64,000 nt of DNA from Brevibacillus laterosporus DSM 25 (GCF_002706795.1 NZ_CP017705.1:1367501-1431500), one strand, 5' to 3'; counted from the stretch's first letter, positions 1 through 9,500 are shown. Made by a program: numbers and translations. Notes: a model not told the origin generated them from the letters alone.

Positions 1-393
1 CATTTTTTCATAAAGAGATATTGCACTTTTATTCTCAGCAATCGCTTCTAAGGTAGCCACGTCTATATTTATCTCCTCGTAGATGCTGAGCAATTCCTTC
101 ATCAGTAGCTTCCCTACTCCACGTCCACGCCACTCTGGTTTAATTGCGGTTCCGCCATTCCAGGCTACTTTTTTACCTTTAATTATTCGCCAGCCAGTCA
201 GAATAAAACCAATAGGTTCCTCGTCTTCAAAGGCCACAATAGATAAATCAGGAGAAAGCTCATCCTTGCCTAACCGTTTCAGAAAAGAGTTGGTATCGAC
301 CTGAATATCAACGAAATATTCAGAAAACCCTGCGTTCCAAAGCTGCACCGCTTCTTCAAAAGTAAGCTGACTCAATCGTTTAAAAGTAATCAT
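1..393 (-). CDS. GNAT family N-acetyltransferase, 3' end cut by window edge
   Basis: The reverse strand reads an open frame of 131 codons from an ATG at 393 to the window edge. The acetyl-CoA binding motif A is visible near residue 88 (EWRGRGVGKLLMKEL), preceded by the strand IGFILTGWR and followed by an ALYEKM-like end (AISLYEKM) typical of the final helix of GNAT enzymes. GNATs transfer an acetyl group from acetyl-CoA to an amine; the substrate cannot be told. The start was chosen because GGAGG lies six bases upstream; an in-frame ATG at 399 touches that site and is less likely. The last part of the protein is missing because of the window edge, not because of a mutation. Confidence 0.85.
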   Translation of the reverse strand, partial: MITFKRLSQLTFEEAVQLWNAGFSEYFVDIQVDTNSFLKRLGKDELSPDLSIVAFEDEEPIGFILTGWRIIKGKKVAWNGGTAIKPEWRGRGVGKLLMKELLSIYEEINIDVATLEAIAENKSAISLYEKM

Positions 394-586
394 CTTCATC
401 CTCCTTTAATCAATAATAAGCAAATCCATAAAGAAACGATGCTTCTAAATTTGAAACTATCTCACAAAAACAAGTTTATTCTCTCATTGGATTCTTCTTT
501 GTTCAACTAAGTCTGATAAAAAAACTTATTTATCAAAAAAAATTGAATGAATATTCCTTTATAATTAACAATGAGAAAAAAGCAAA

Positions 587-618
587 TAAAAAAGGAAATA
601 CGGCTTCTCCCATATTCC
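587..618 (-). terminator. Rho-independent terminator after fadR
   Basis: Read on the minus strand, a roughly 9-bp stem with one bulged base (GGAATATGG pairing with CCGTATTTCC) is followed by a run of T, just past the stop of the TetR gene. Confidence 0.6.
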
Positions 619-637
619 CCTTACACTATTCACTGCT

Positions 638-1231
638 TCATACCTTCTGAACAACTCTACAGCCTCGACTTACAAATTGATAAACACTATCCGTAAGCTC
701 CATAATATCGTAATTTTGGTCGTTCATCACCCAGTTAGTCATCAAATCATCGACAACTCCAAAGACCATTCTACGGGTTACTTTAACATCTAATTGAGGG
801 TCAAATTCTCCATTTTCAATACCCAGCTTTAATATCTTATCAATCATAGATAGATAATCCTTTAGGATCTTGTTAATTGTGCGCCGTACTTCTTTGTCAG
901 AATGCCTCAATTCTAATTGAGTTACCATAGCAAAATGAGGATTATTCGAGAATCGTGAAAAATGACCTTCTACAAATACTCGTAGCTTATCGGTCGCCTT
1001 AGTCGCACGATCTATATCAGGAGACATTTCTTCTAGAAACTCTGTAATTTTATCTTCAAATAACGACAACAAAATGTCTTCCTTATTTTTAAAATATAGA
1101 TAGACGGTACCGTCAGCAACGCCAGCTCTTTTAGCAATCTTTGACACATGGGCCTGTTGAAACCCATTTTCAGCTATAACTACTGTTGCAGCCTCAATAA
1201 TCTTTTTATACTTTGGCTTTAATTTCCGCAC
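638..1231 (-). CDS. fadR: TetR family repressor, FadR (YsiA) type
   Basis: The 197-residue protein has a TetR N-terminal helix-turn-helix (about residues 8-54, with AKRAGVADGTVYLYFKNKEDIL) and a C-terminal ligand domain. The wording is very close to the B. subtilis fatty-acid degradation repressor FadR as I remember it: AKQAGVADGTIYLYFKNKEDIL in the HTH, TQLELRQS in the middle and WVMNDQKYD near the end all have counterparts here. FadR represses beta-oxidation genes and is released by long-chain acyl-CoA. It lies downstream of, and on the same strand as, an acyl-CoA ligase gene, which supports a role in fatty-acid breakdown. Length is normal for the family. The exact ligand is inferred from homology. 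Confidence 0.85.
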   Translation of the reverse strand: MRKLKPKYKKIIEAATVVIAENGFQQAHVSKIAKRAGVADGTVYLYFKNKEDILLSLFEDKITEFLEEMSPDIDRATKATDKLRVFVEGHFSRFSNNPHFAMVTQLELRHSDKEVRRTINKILKDYLSMIDKILKLGIENGEFDPQLDVKVTRRMVFGVVDDLMTNWVMNDQNYDIMELTDSVYQFVSRGCRVVQKV

Positions 1232-1431
1232 TTTGAACCCCTCGCCTACTGATAGAGCTATTTATCAATCTCCCATTATTTTAGACTATTATAACAAACC
1301 TCCCCCACCAATGTTTATTAAAAGACAAACCAAAGTCCGCTTTCCCAACTATCCCGAGAATCAGCCCATCTTCATATAACTTCCCTAATTTCTCTATGAA
1401 GGATAGTGAATCTAGAAAAATTTTGATAAGT

Positions 1432-1462
1432 AAAAAAGCCCTCTCCTAGATGCAGAGAAGAC
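1432..1462 (-). terminator. Rho-independent terminator after small membrane gene
   Basis: On the minus strand GTCTTCTCT pairs with GGAGAGGGC (9 bp with some G-U pairs) around a 7-base loop and is followed by six T. It sits 11 bases past the stop of the small gene at 1473-1613. Confidence 0.6.
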
Positions 1463-1472
1463 TTTTATACGA

Positions 1473-1613
1473 CTATAGTAAAATAATATAAATAACCCCA
1501 AAAATACTAACCATACCTAATCCAAATAGTAAAGCTATTCCTTGCACGTCGAGATTCTGTTCCTTCCACCAAAGCTGCGCATATCGCTGACACTGAATGC
1601 GTATCCACTCCAT
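1473..1613 (-). CDS. Small single-pass membrane protein, unknown function
   Basis: A 46-codon frame starts at an ATG 9 bases after a strong AAGGGGG ribosome site and ends just before a terminator. The product has an aromatic, basic N-terminal half (MEWIRIQCQRYAQLWWKEQ) and one hydrophobic segment at its C-terminus (about residues 27-46, GIALLFGLGMVSIFGVIYII). That suggests a small inner-membrane protein with its N-terminus in the cytoplasm. It lies 83 bases downstream of the acyl-CoA ligase gene on the same strand and could be co-transcribed with it. I do not recognise the family. The evidence is ribosome site, terminator and membrane segment, not homology. Confidence 0.6.
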   Translation of the reverse strand: MEWIRIQCQRYAQLWWKEQNLDVQGIALLFGLGMVSIFGVIYIILL

Positions 1614-1696
1614 AGAAAGTCCCCCTTTCTCTCAACATATTCATTAGAGAAAAAGAAGAGCTAGACGTTTAACTGATAACGTACACCTATCTTTCT

Positions 1697-3319
1697 TTAT
1701 GCTTGCGGTTCCTTGGAATAATGCTCAACAATTTGTTCACGTAAAGCACGTTTTAGGAATTTGCCTACAGATGTTTTAGGAATCTCCTTCACAAATAGTA
1801 CATCATCTGGTAGCCACCACTTCGCAAATTTAGGTTCCAAAAAGGCAAGAATCTCGTCCTTTGAAACGCTTTGTCCCTCTTTTATTACCACGCATGCTAT
1901 TGGTCGTTCTCCCCATTGAGGATGAGGTACACCCACGCATGAAGCCTCTAATATGGACTCATGTCCCATTAAAGCATTTTCCACATCTACAGAAGAAATC
2001 CACTCCCCTCCACTCTTAATTAAATCCTTTGTACGGTCGACTAGCTTCACAAAACCCTCTGCATCCACAGTAGCTACGTCTCCCGTATGTAGCCAGCCAT
2101 CTTGGAATGTCTCTTCACTACGTTCATCTTTATAATAGCTATCCGCAATCCATGGGCCGCGAATTAACAGCTCACCCATCTCTTCACCATCCGCCTTCAC
2201 TTCTCCATGAGGACCAACTATCTTCATCTGAAGTCCAGGAACCAGCGTTCCTTGTTTGCAGAGAATATCTAATTTTTCTTCTTCAGATAGCTCCGCCTCC
2301 TGATAGCTTTTTAACTTAGAGCATGTAACCAACGGACTGGTTTCCGTCATCCCATAGGCAACATAGAAGGGAATGTTAAATTTTTTGCGATACGTTTCTA
2401 CTAAACTGCGTGGGGAAGCAGATCCACCACAGACAACTGCTCGCAAACTTGAGGTTTCGTATCGGCCATTCTCTAATTCCTGTAAAAGACCTAACCAGAT
2501 CGTTGGTACTCCCGCCGTAATACTTATTTTTTCTGTTTCAATCAGATGAGCTAAGATTTGAGGCGTAAAACGTGGGCCCGGCATCACCTGCGTACAACCA
2601 AACCAGGTAGCAGCAAAAGGAAAGCCCCACGCATTTACATGAAACATGGGAACTACTGGCATTGCAATATCTTGTTCAGCTAATGCTAATGTATCTGCTA
2701 ACCCTAGAGACATGGAGTGTAATACAATTCCTCGATGAGAATAGATAACACCTTTTGGATTCCCTGTAGTAGCAGACGTGTAACACATACCTGCTGGATC
2801 GTTCTCTTGGATGTCAGTTGGATATTGATAGGAAGGGTCTGCTTCGTTTAACAGCTGTTCATAGGAATAAAGAGGTTCTAGGCTGGAGGCAGGCAATTGA
2901 TCGTGATCAGTCATCAGTACATATGCCTTTACAGTGTGTAAGTGATCTTTTAGTTGCTCGATTAATGGAAGAATGTCATCATCTATCAACAATACCTGGT
3001 CTTCTGCGTGATTGATGATGTAGACGATGTGTTCAGGAGATAAGCGGATATTAATGGTATGCAATACCGCCCCCATACTAGGAATGGCAAAGTAGGCTTC
3101 TAAATGTCGGTGATGATTCCACGCTAGAGTCCCTACTCGTTCTCCACGTTTAATACCTAGTGATTCAAGTACGCTAGCCAAACGTCTAGTTCTCTCTGCA
3201 ATCTCTGTGTAGGTGAATCGATAGATACCCGTAGATGTACGTGATATTACCTGTTTTTTGCCAAACATTTTTTCTGCTCTTTCCATCATAGGCGCAAGTG
3301 TTAATTGTGCATTCATCAT
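1697..3319 (-). CDS. Fatty acyl-CoA ligase (AMP-forming)
   Basis: This 540-residue protein is a member of the ANL adenylating superfamily and probably activates medium- or long-chain fatty acids to acyl-CoA via an acyl-AMP intermediate. The diagnostic motifs are in order: phosphate loop CYTSATTGNPKG (about 179-190), YGMTETSP (322-329), GWLHTGDVA (408-416), the hinge DRTKDLIKSGGEWIS (428-442) and the C-terminal PKTSVGK with the catalytic lysine near 520. N-terminal wording (TLAPMMERAEKMFGKKQVISR) resembles AlkK-like ligases. A GGGGGAG site precedes the ATG pair at the start; either ATG could be used. The downstream FadR-type repressor on the same strand suggests control by acyl-CoA levels. Confidence 0.88.
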   Translation of the reverse strand: MMNAQLTLAPMMERAEKMFGKKQVISRTSTGIYRFTYTEIAERTRRLASVLESLGIKRGERVGTLAWNHHRHLEAYFAIPSMGAVLHTINIRLSPEHIVYIINHAEDQVLLIDDDILPLIEQLKDHLHTVKAYVLMTDHDQLPASSLEPLYSYEQLLNEADPSYQYPTDIQENDPAGMCYTSATTGNPKGVIYSHRGIVLHSMSLGLADTLALAEQDIAMPVVPMFHVNAWGFPFAATWFGCTQVMPGPRFTPQILAHLIETEKISITAGVPTIWLGLLQELENGRYETSSLRAVVCGGSASPRSLVETYRKKFNIPFYVAYGMTETSPLVTCSKLKSYQEAELSEEEKLDILCKQGTLVPGLQMKIVGPHGEVKADGEEMGELLIRGPWIADSYYKDERSEETFQDGWLHTGDVATVDAEGFVKLVDRTKDLIKSGGEWISSVDVENALMGHESILEASCVGVPHPQWGERPIACVVIKEGQSVSKDEILAFLEPKFAKWWLPDDVLFVKEIPKTSVGKFLKRALREQIVEHYSKEPQA

Positions 3320-3510
3320 CGCAAACTCCCCCTATTCTTTTTGCTTTTGGGACCGGAGCTCTTCTAGTTGCACGAACCGCCTTAAACGTTTGCTTCTGAA
3401 TATTCATTCTTGCTAATTCTTGTTTTTCCTTTCCCAAGTCTTAAAGAAAGTTGTAGAATAGTACAGATAAACAATTGTATATTTCTGCCACAAAAAGGAG
3501 AATGTTAGCT

Positions 3511-3858
3511 ATGGAGATTATTGTTAAAATATCTACAGAACAGCAATGGAATACTGCCCAAGAGCAAGGTACATATCTGCATCCATCCCTAGACACGGAA
3601 GGATTTATTCACTGTTCTACTCCAGAACAATTTGAAGGTGTTGCTAATCGAATCTACAAAGGACAACAGCATCTACTGCTCTTAGTGATTGATCCTACTC
3701 GACTTAGCTCGGAATTAAAATATGATCTAGCTAAAGACGGCCAATTGTATCCACATATTTATGGTCCTCTCAACTTAGATGCCGTCATTCGAGTAATATC
3801 GTTTTCATCTGACAAAAAAGGATATTTTTCCCTACCTGCCGAACTTTCTTCCTTGTAA
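3511..3858 (+). CDS. DUF952 family protein
   Basis: The 115-residue protein matches the DUF952 pattern: an N-terminal strand with IVKISTEQQWNTAQEQG, then DTEGFIHCSTPEQ, a stretch LLLLVIDPTRLSSELKYD and the closing PHIYGPLNLDAVIRV. Family members are related to the ADP-ribosyltransferase-like fold and most have no known role. The start was set at 3511 because AAAGGAG lies ten bases upstream and the family normally begins a few residues before this strand; an in-frame ATG at 3502 abuts the ribosome site and a further one at 3475 would add 12 residues with no site. It is followed 33 bases later by a thioesterase gene on the same strand. Confidence 0.8.
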   Translation: MEIIVKISTEQQWNTAQEQGTYLHPSLDTEGFIHCSTPEQFEGVANRIYKGQQHLLLLVIDPTRLSSELKYDLAKDGQLYPHIYGPLNLDAVIRVISFSSDKKGYFSLPAELSSL

Positions 3859-3891
3859 CGAAAGTAAAGTTATAAGAAGGGAAGTGTCAGA

Positions 3892-4353
3892 ATGAACCCC
3901 GTTCAACAATTTTTTGTCAAGCAAGTGCCTTTTGCAAAAACCATTGGAGTTACCATCACACACACATCACCTGGTGAAGCATGTGCTCAGCTCCCCTTTT
4001 CACCTTCTAATGTAAATCATGTCGGCACCATACATGCTGGTGCCCTATTTACGTTAGCTGAATCGGCCGCTGCTGCTTCCATTTTATCCACCTTTTCTGA
4101 CTTAGTTCCTCATATTCTGCTACTGGTAACCAAAAGTTCTATCGAATACTCTGCACCAGCTCAAGGTGATATTGTAGCGATAGCTTCCATTTCCAAAGAG
4201 ACAGAACAATTGGTTCGTAACACACTTGTACAACCCAGCGATCGGATACGTTTTACAGTACACACTGAAATCAAGCGTGAAGGTACCGATGAAATAAGTG
4301 CATTGGCTCACTTTGAGATGTATATGAAACGTAACGAAGACGGTAGACAATAG
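3892..4353 (+). CDS. PaaI-like hotdog-fold thioesterase
   Basis: The 153-residue protein carries the hotdog signature NHVGTIHAGALFTLAESAAAA (about residues 42-62), in which the HAGALFTLAE turn opens the central helix, followed by the strand VTKSSIEYSAPAQGDIVAIASI. Such proteins hydrolyse acyl-CoA thioesters in the cytoplasm; the substrate is not evident. AGAAGGGAAGTG precedes the ATG as a ribosome site. It lies between the DUF952 gene and a histidine kinase gene on the same strand with short gaps (33 and 24 bases), so the three may share a transcript. Confidence 0.78.
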   Translation: MNPVQQFFVKQVPFAKTIGVTITHTSPGEACAQLPFSPSNVNHVGTIHAGALFTLAESAAAASILSTFSDLVPHILLLVTKSSIEYSAPAQGDIVAIASISKETEQLVRNTLVQPSDRIRFTVHTEIKREGTDEISALAHFEMYMKRNEDGRQ

Positions 4354-4377
4354 GGCTATCAACGTTACTAACACTGG

Positions 4378-6543
4378 ATGAGACAGGTCGTGAATGATAT
4401 GAATTTATTTTCTTCCGGTAACGATACGTTATTTCAGTCACTTATTGCCGAATCCCCGTTAGGCATCATTAGCGTAGCGGATACTGGTCACATCCTTAGC
4501 TGCAACCATGCAGCCAGTAGCACGTTTGGCTACCGGGAAGAAGAGATCATCGGCAAATCCTTCCCTATCTTATTTCCAACCATTCATGGATCTACCTTTC
4601 ATTCTTTATTTCAACAAGAAAACCAATCTATTCCGTCCTATAACCAGGAATGGATTGGTCTACATAAGAATGGAGCTAGCTTTTCCATAGATGTACACAC
4701 AACAATTATCACAAATAGTACTCCACGAATTCTTGCTATCTATATCAAACAAAATCAGGACCAAAAATCGGATCTTTATCAATCCTTGTTTGAGCAGAAT
4801 CCCTTCCTTGTTTATTCGACGGACTTACAAGGCAGAATTTTCAGTTTAAACCATGCGAGCGAACAGATTTTAGGCTACTCCGCACATGAATTAATTGGCC
4901 GTTCTTATCAAGATTTAATGATGTTTGAGGAAGATCGAACAGCTGAGAGCATCCGATTCCGTCGTGTTCTTCAAGGTGGACATTACAAGCTAGAGATCCC
5001 CTTTTGCAATAAACAAGGGCATCTCATCTACATTTGCCTGATTAGCTTTCCTAAAGTATTTGAGTCACAGGTAGTAGGTGTCTATTTTATGGGGTTCGAT
5101 ATTACTGCTCGAAAGCAAACAGAGCGTGCCCTCATGATGGCTCAGGAGGATTTGAAAAATACGCTCCAAATGCAAAAAGGTATGACCTTTAAATTCATTA
5201 AATCTGGTAAGGAATTTATCTATACAATGGCAGATGGGGAATTGCTGTATCGTCTAGGTCTCACACCAGAATACGTAGTAGGTCGACGTATGCAAGATGT
5301 GCTCCCGTATCTACAAAGTAAACGCAGCTACTACGAAAGGGCTTGGCAGGGAGAAACTGTTACCTACGAAGAAAATGTAGTAGGTGTCTGCTATGTAGCT
5401 TCCTTACGCCCAATTATCCGCAATGATCGTGTGGTCGAGGTAATCGCTTCATGTATTGATATAACTGAACGAAAAAAAGCAGAAGAAGAACTACGCTCAA
5501 CCAAAGATTTACTTGAATCTCTGTTTACCAACTCAACCGATGCGATTTATGTCTTGGATTTAGATGGTACTGTATTACGTATAAATCGTGCCTTTGAAAA
5601 AATGTATGGTTGGAGTAGTGAAGAAGTGATTGGTCGTCCTTTGCATGAGTTTCTGCCAAATGATTCACAGCAGATGATTTTCGTTTGCCGTGATAATCAG
5701 GAAAATAATTACATCACCAGTTATGAAACACATCAAGAGCGAAAAGATGGTAGCAAGCTCTATGTCAGCTTAAGCCTATCTCCTATTCATGATGTGACTG
5801 GAAAAATTGTAGGAACAGCAACTATTTCACGGGATATAACAGAACGAAAAGCAACCGAGCAACTATTACTTAACTCTGAAAAATTGTCTGCTATCGGCGA
5901 ACTAGCTGCTGGGGTAGCCCATGAAATTCGCAATCCCTTGGCAGCTCTACGCGGATTCGTACAATTGCTACGTTCATCAGTAAAGGATTATCAACCTTAT
6001 TTTCAAATTATGCTGACGGAATTGGATCGTATAAACATGATTGTTAGCGAACTCTTAGTTCTATCAAAACCGCAAGTATTACGTTTACAGCAAAAGAGCC
6101 TGCATCAGCTGTTGACCAGCGTTGTTCTGCTTTTACAGACACAGGCAATTATTAGCAACGTCCAGGTACTATTAGATTTTGGTGATGACGATCCCTATGT
6201 AGAATGTGAGGAAAACCAATTAAAACAAGTATTTATCAATTTACTTAAAAACTCATTGGAAGCAATGGATAGTGGTGGCATTATACAAATTTCGGTAAGT
6301 ACAAAAGAAGATAGTACTTATATTCAAGTTATCGACCAAGGTTGTGGAATTCCTGATGAGCTTATCTCTCAGTTAGGACAACCTTTCATCTCTACAAAGG
6401 AAAAAGGAACTGGGCTGGGTTTAATGATTACCCAAAAAATCATAAAAGAGCATCGTGGTAATTTGTCTATAACTAGTGAAGTAGGCAAAGGTACAACAAT
6501 CACAATCCGTCTACCACTCGCTCCCCCCCAAGCTTCTAAGTAA
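4378..6543 (+). CDS. Multi-PAS sensor histidine kinase, sporulation-kinase type
   Basis: The 721-residue protein has four PAS domains (about 12-125, 130-245, 255-370 and 375-490; typical cores are ILSCNHAASSTFGY, IFSLNHASEQILGY and VLRINRAFEKMYGW), a HisKA domain with the phosphorylated histidine at about 515 in AHEIRNPLAALRGF, and an HATPase domain (about 605-715) with NLLKNSLEA, DQGCGIP and KGTGLGLMI. There is no membrane segment and no receiver domain, so it is a soluble kinase needing a separate partner. The H-box wording is that of Bacillus KinA-KinE kinases feeding the Spo0F-Spo0A phosphorelay. The ribosome site at the 4378 ATG is weak; the ATG at 4399 is possible. The signal sensed is unknown. 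Confidence 0.85.
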   Translation: MRQVVNDMNLFSSGNDTLFQSLIAESPLGIISVADTGHILSCNHAASSTFGYREEEIIGKSFPILFPTIHGSTFHSLFQQENQSIPSYNQEWIGLHKNGASFSIDVHTTIITNSTPRILAIYIKQNQDQKSDLYQSLFEQNPFLVYSTDLQGRIFSLNHASEQILGYSAHELIGRSYQDLMMFEEDRTAESIRFRRVLQGGHYKLEIPFCNKQGHLIYICLISFPKVFESQVVGVYFMGFDITARKQTERALMMAQEDLKNTLQMQKGMTFKFIKSGKEFIYTMADGELLYRLGLTPEYVVGRRMQDVLPYLQSKRSYYERAWQGETVTYEENVVGVCYVASLRPIIRNDRVVEVIASCIDITERKKAEEELRSTKDLLESLFTNSTDAIYVLDLDGTVLRINRAFEKMYGWSSEEVIGRPLHEFLPNDSQQMIFVCRDNQENNYITSYETHQERKDGSKLYVSLSLSPIHDVTGKIVGTATISRDITERKATEQLLLNSEKLSAIGELAAGVAHEIRNPLAALRGFVQLLRSSVKDYQPYFQIMLTELDRINMIVSELLVLSKPQVLRLQQKSLHQLLTSVVLLLQTQAIISNVQVLLDFGDDDPYVECEENQLKQVFINLLKNSLEAMDSGGIIQISVSTKEDSTYIQVIDQGCGIPDELISQLGQPFISTKEKGTGLGLMITQKIIKEHRGNLSITSEVGKGTTITIRLPLAPPQASK

Positions 6544-6615
6544 TAGCGGTCAGACGTATTACCATGCATGCCAGAACTACATGCTTCCTTGGAGTTCCTC
6601 TATGATCAATTAATT

Positions 6616-6665
6616 AGAGCCGATTTCGCCAATCTTGTAAGAGTAAGAGGAACGGCTCTTATTTT
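6616..6665 (+). terminator. Probable terminator between the two kinase genes
   Basis: AGAGCCG (6616-6622) pairs with CGGCTCT (6653-6659) across a 30-base loop, followed by TATTTTTAT. The loop is long for an intrinsic terminator. Confidence 0.45.
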
Positions 6666-6805
6666 TATCACCCTCCTAACAATTAATAAAGACTAGTATT
6701 GAACAAAAAGCTTTCATGACTTAAAGTAAAGATAACGTTTTCCTTTTTCATCCTTAAATGGAAGAGTGTGCTCCAGTTTTTAAGAAGGCAGGGTGGTTTT
6801 TTTAC

Positions 6806-8590
6806 ATGAGTAACTTGAAAGCTCTCCCGTTCTTTTCCTCTGTATCGCATCAGGATATCCTTGATCATCTACCAACAGGAGTCATTCAGATCGATAGTAG
6901 AGGAATCATCGTTTATACGAACAACGTTTTACTCCAATGGATTGGGTATGCAGAGACAGAATTGATTGGTAGGCCGCTACAAGAGTTTTTTCCTGCTTTT
7001 ACACTGAGAGATTGCGAAGACGAGAAATCCCCTATTGAACGGCATTATGAAATCAACACGATAGATAACGGCTCGCTTTATGTAAAAACTTTAATTCAGT
7101 CCTACAAGAAGCAGGGACAAACGGCTCATCTCCTTCTCATTAGAAAGTTGGGCAAAAAAACGAAATGGCGTAAAATTTTCGAAAAGTTCAAACAAAATCA
7201 TGCACATCTTTTACCTGACGATGCTTACATGACCCTAGATATTACAGGGGCTTTTCGAGATGTGAACGAGAAATGTAGTGTCTTAACTGGCTACACTGGG
7301 TCTGAATTATTACAAAAAAATGTCTATGACCTGCTACAACCAGATTATTGGAATGAAGCACATCATATCTATGAACGCCTTCAAACAGGGACTCCATTTG
7401 CAACTACTCTTTCCATCCGGCATAAAAAAGGACATCCCGTGTGGATACAGGTTATGTTTCTCCCCTTGCTTGCCTTAGATCAAATCGTCGGTATGCAGGG
7501 AATGGCAAAAGAAATTTCACACGAGCATTTGTTAGAGGAAGCATTATGGGAAAGCCAACTTAAGTATCGAATTCTAGCAGATTATTCTTCAGATCTCATT
7601 ACTTTTCTAGATTCACGCGGTAAAGTAGTCTTTGTTTCTCCCTCCCATGAACATATATTCGGACACCCTCTGCAAGACTACTATCAACAACACCCATTTG
7701 ACTATCTTCATCCTGATGATATCCCTCATTTGCGCAAATGGTTTTATCATATATACGAATCAAAACAATCGGATGCTGATCCTATAGAATTCAGGGCCAG
7801 ACATCATGATGGACACTTTTTATTTATTCGAATTTCCTGTATTCCCATGCTTAGTAAAGACGGAGATATTCTAGGCTTTGCCATCATCGGAGAGAACATA
7901 CACAATCAAAAACAAACCGAGAACCTCTTACGTCAATCTGAAAAACTCTCCCTTATTGGAGAATTAGCTGCTGGTATAGCTCATGAAATTCGCAATCCGC
8001 TTACGGCTTTGCGAGGATTCACTCAGCTTTTGCAAACCCACCCTGAAGACAGCAGTAAATATACAGACATCATGCTAAAGGAATTAGATCGCATCCATTT
8101 TATTGCAAATGAATTATTACTGTTAGCTAAACCACAGGGATACCAATTAGCAACAAATGATATCCTCTCTTTATTGCAGGATGTGATTACACTATTAGAG
8201 TCGCAAGCTATATTAGCTAATGTCACCATCTCTACTCACTGGGAAACAGATATTCCCTACCTTCTCTGTGAAGCCCGTCAGTTAAAGCAAGTATTTATCA
8301 ATCTTATTAAAAATAGTGTAGAAGCTATGCCCTCTGGAGGTTGCATACATATTGAGGTAAAAAAACTAGAGCAACATGTAGTAATCCGCTTCTCGGATGA
8401 AGGCTGCGGTATACCTCTGTCTACACTAGAAAAAATAGGAAAACCATTCTATACAACCAAAGAAACCGGAACTGGACTTGGGCTCATGATTAGTTCCAAA
8501 ATTATTCGTGAGCACAATGGCACCCTACAGCTACGAAGTGAAATGAATCAGGGAACTACCATTGAGATTACCCTACCCTACATGTCATAG
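6806..8590 (+). CDS. Second PAS sensor histidine kinase, KinE-like
   Basis: With the start at 6806 (preceded by AGGGTGG) the protein has 594 residues; a longer frame from 6758 has no ribosome site. Three PAS-like regions can be read (about 14-100 with GIIVYTNNVLLQWIGY; 130-250 with FRDVNEKCSVLTGY; 255-375 with VVFVSPSHEHIFGH). HisKA follows, with the phosphoacceptor at about residue 393 in AHEIRNPLTALRGFTQLL, and then HATPase with NLIKNSVEAM, DEGCGIP and ETGTGLGLMI. It is soluble, and its catalytic half is closely similar to the kinase immediately upstream, which suggests an old tandem duplication with diverged sensors. It likely phosphorylates Spo0F or a similar receiver encoded elsewhere. 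Confidence 0.85.
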   Translation: MSNLKALPFFSSVSHQDILDHLPTGVIQIDSRGIIVYTNNVLLQWIGYAETELIGRPLQEFFPAFTLRDCEDEKSPIERHYEINTIDNGSLYVKTLIQSYKKQGQTAHLLLIRKLGKKTKWRKIFEKFKQNHAHLLPDDAYMTLDITGAFRDVNEKCSVLTGYTGSELLQKNVYDLLQPDYWNEAHHIYERLQTGTPFATTLSIRHKKGHPVWIQVMFLPLLALDQIVGMQGMAKEISHEHLLEEALWESQLKYRILADYSSDLITFLDSRGKVVFVSPSHEHIFGHPLQDYYQQHPFDYLHPDDIPHLRKWFYHIYESKQSDADPIEFRARHHDGHFLFIRISCIPMLSKDGDILGFAIIGENIHNQKQTENLLRQSEKLSLIGELAAGIAHEIRNPLTALRGFTQLLQTHPEDSSKYTDIMLKELDRIHFIANELLLLAKPQGYQLATNDILSLLQDVITLLESQAILANVTISTHWETDIPYLLCEARQLKQVFINLIKNSVEAMPSGGCIHIEVKKLEQHVVIRFSDEGCGIPLSTLEKIGKPFYTTKETGTGLGLMISSKIIREHNGTLQLRSEMNQGTTIEITLPYMS

Positions 8591-8675
8591 TAACAAGGGA
8601 ATTCTAGAGAACATGAGGCTTTTCATTTTTCAGAGATAGGAGTCTCTCTATCCCTTGTATAACTGTTACCATAAA

Positions 8676-8713
8676 AAAATCACTCCCTAGTCAATACATA
8701 GGGAGTGATTTTG
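8676..8713. terminator. Bidirectional terminator between convergent genes
   Basis: AAATCACTCCCTA (8677-8689) and TAGGGAGTGATTT (8699-8711) form a perfect 13-bp stem with A-run and T-run flanks, between the kinase gene (+) and the SurA_N gene (-). Confidence 0.85.
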
Positions 8714-8734
8714 ATTGCGTCTAAATAACTTTTT

Positions 8735-9364
8735 TTACTTCTTCTCGGTTTCCTCGAAGACAGGTTGTTCAATTTTACTGATGTATTTAATATCAGCATT
8801 TTTCACTAGAGTATGGATCCATTGATCAAAAAACTCTTTTTTGTGTTCACTCATTGCCTTCTCTTTTACTTTATCTTTTACATTTTCATAAACAGCGTTT
8901 TCACCAAATTCTGTTTTATGCTGTTCAAAATATTTCTTAATTTCTTCGTCTTTCAATGGAATGGATTTAGCAAAGGCATTCTCAGAAAGCTCGCTCATCT
9001 CTAAATCCTTACGCATGTCTGCTTCCGTAATTTTCTTGCGGTCTAAGAACTCCTCAAATTCTTCTTTCGTGCCCCAGCTTTTTTTAATTTGTTCTATTTC
9101 AGCATCTATTGCTTTCTGGTCGACCTGTACCCCAAGCTTTTTCGCTTCTTGTCTTATAACGATTTCTTTGATTGCATTTTCCATAACCTTTTGCTGACCT
9201 TTAGGGGTAAAGCCATTAATTACACGATCTTTCGTGATTGCCTCACCATTAACAGTAGCAACTGCTGGTTCTTTTGTTTCCTGCTTACCTGTCACGCCTA
9301 GTATAACTAAACCTACTACTAGGATTGCAATAGTAAGCATGGTTGCGTCAAATTTTTTCATCAT
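8735..9364 (-). CDS. Membrane-anchored SurA N-terminal domain protein (foldase-like)
   Basis: The 209-residue protein starts with a membrane anchor (about residues 8-26, MLTIAILVVGLVILGVTG), then VATVNGEAITKD, the opening of the SurA/PrsA N-terminal domain, and a charged helical region up to the C-terminus. The parvulin catalytic domain seen in PrsA is absent, so this would be a chaperone-like protein on the outer face of the membrane without prolyl isomerase activity. AAAGGAG precedes the two ATGs (9364 and 9361). It is single, with a terminator on its downstream side. The target proteins are unknown. Confidence 0.7.
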   Translation of the reverse strand: MMKKFDATMLTIAILVVGLVILGVTGKQETKEPAVATVNGEAITKDRVINGFTPKGQQKVMENAIKEIVIRQEAKKLGVQVDQKAIDAEIEQIKKSWGTKEEFEEFLDRKKITEADMRKDLEMSELSENAFAKSIPLKDEEIKKYFEQHKTEFGENAVYENVKDKVKEKAMSEHKKEFFDQWIHTLVKNADIKYISKIEQPVFEETEKK

Positions 9365-9471
9365 TCTACTCCTTTTGCCATTCTATACTTTCCTTCATAT
9401 TCTTCACCTAGTGTAACATAAAAGAAATGAGAACTTGTGTAAAAAATATGGAATCCGTGTAAGAAACTCAA

Positions 9472-9500
9472 ACAAAAAACAACCTAACCATGTCAGGTTG
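9472..9500 (-). terminator. Terminator after the Spo0E-like gene
   Basis: On the minus strand CAACCT and AGGTTG form a 6-bp stem around a nine-base loop, followed by six T. It lies 43 bases past the stop of the small gene at 9543-9704. Confidence 0.55.
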
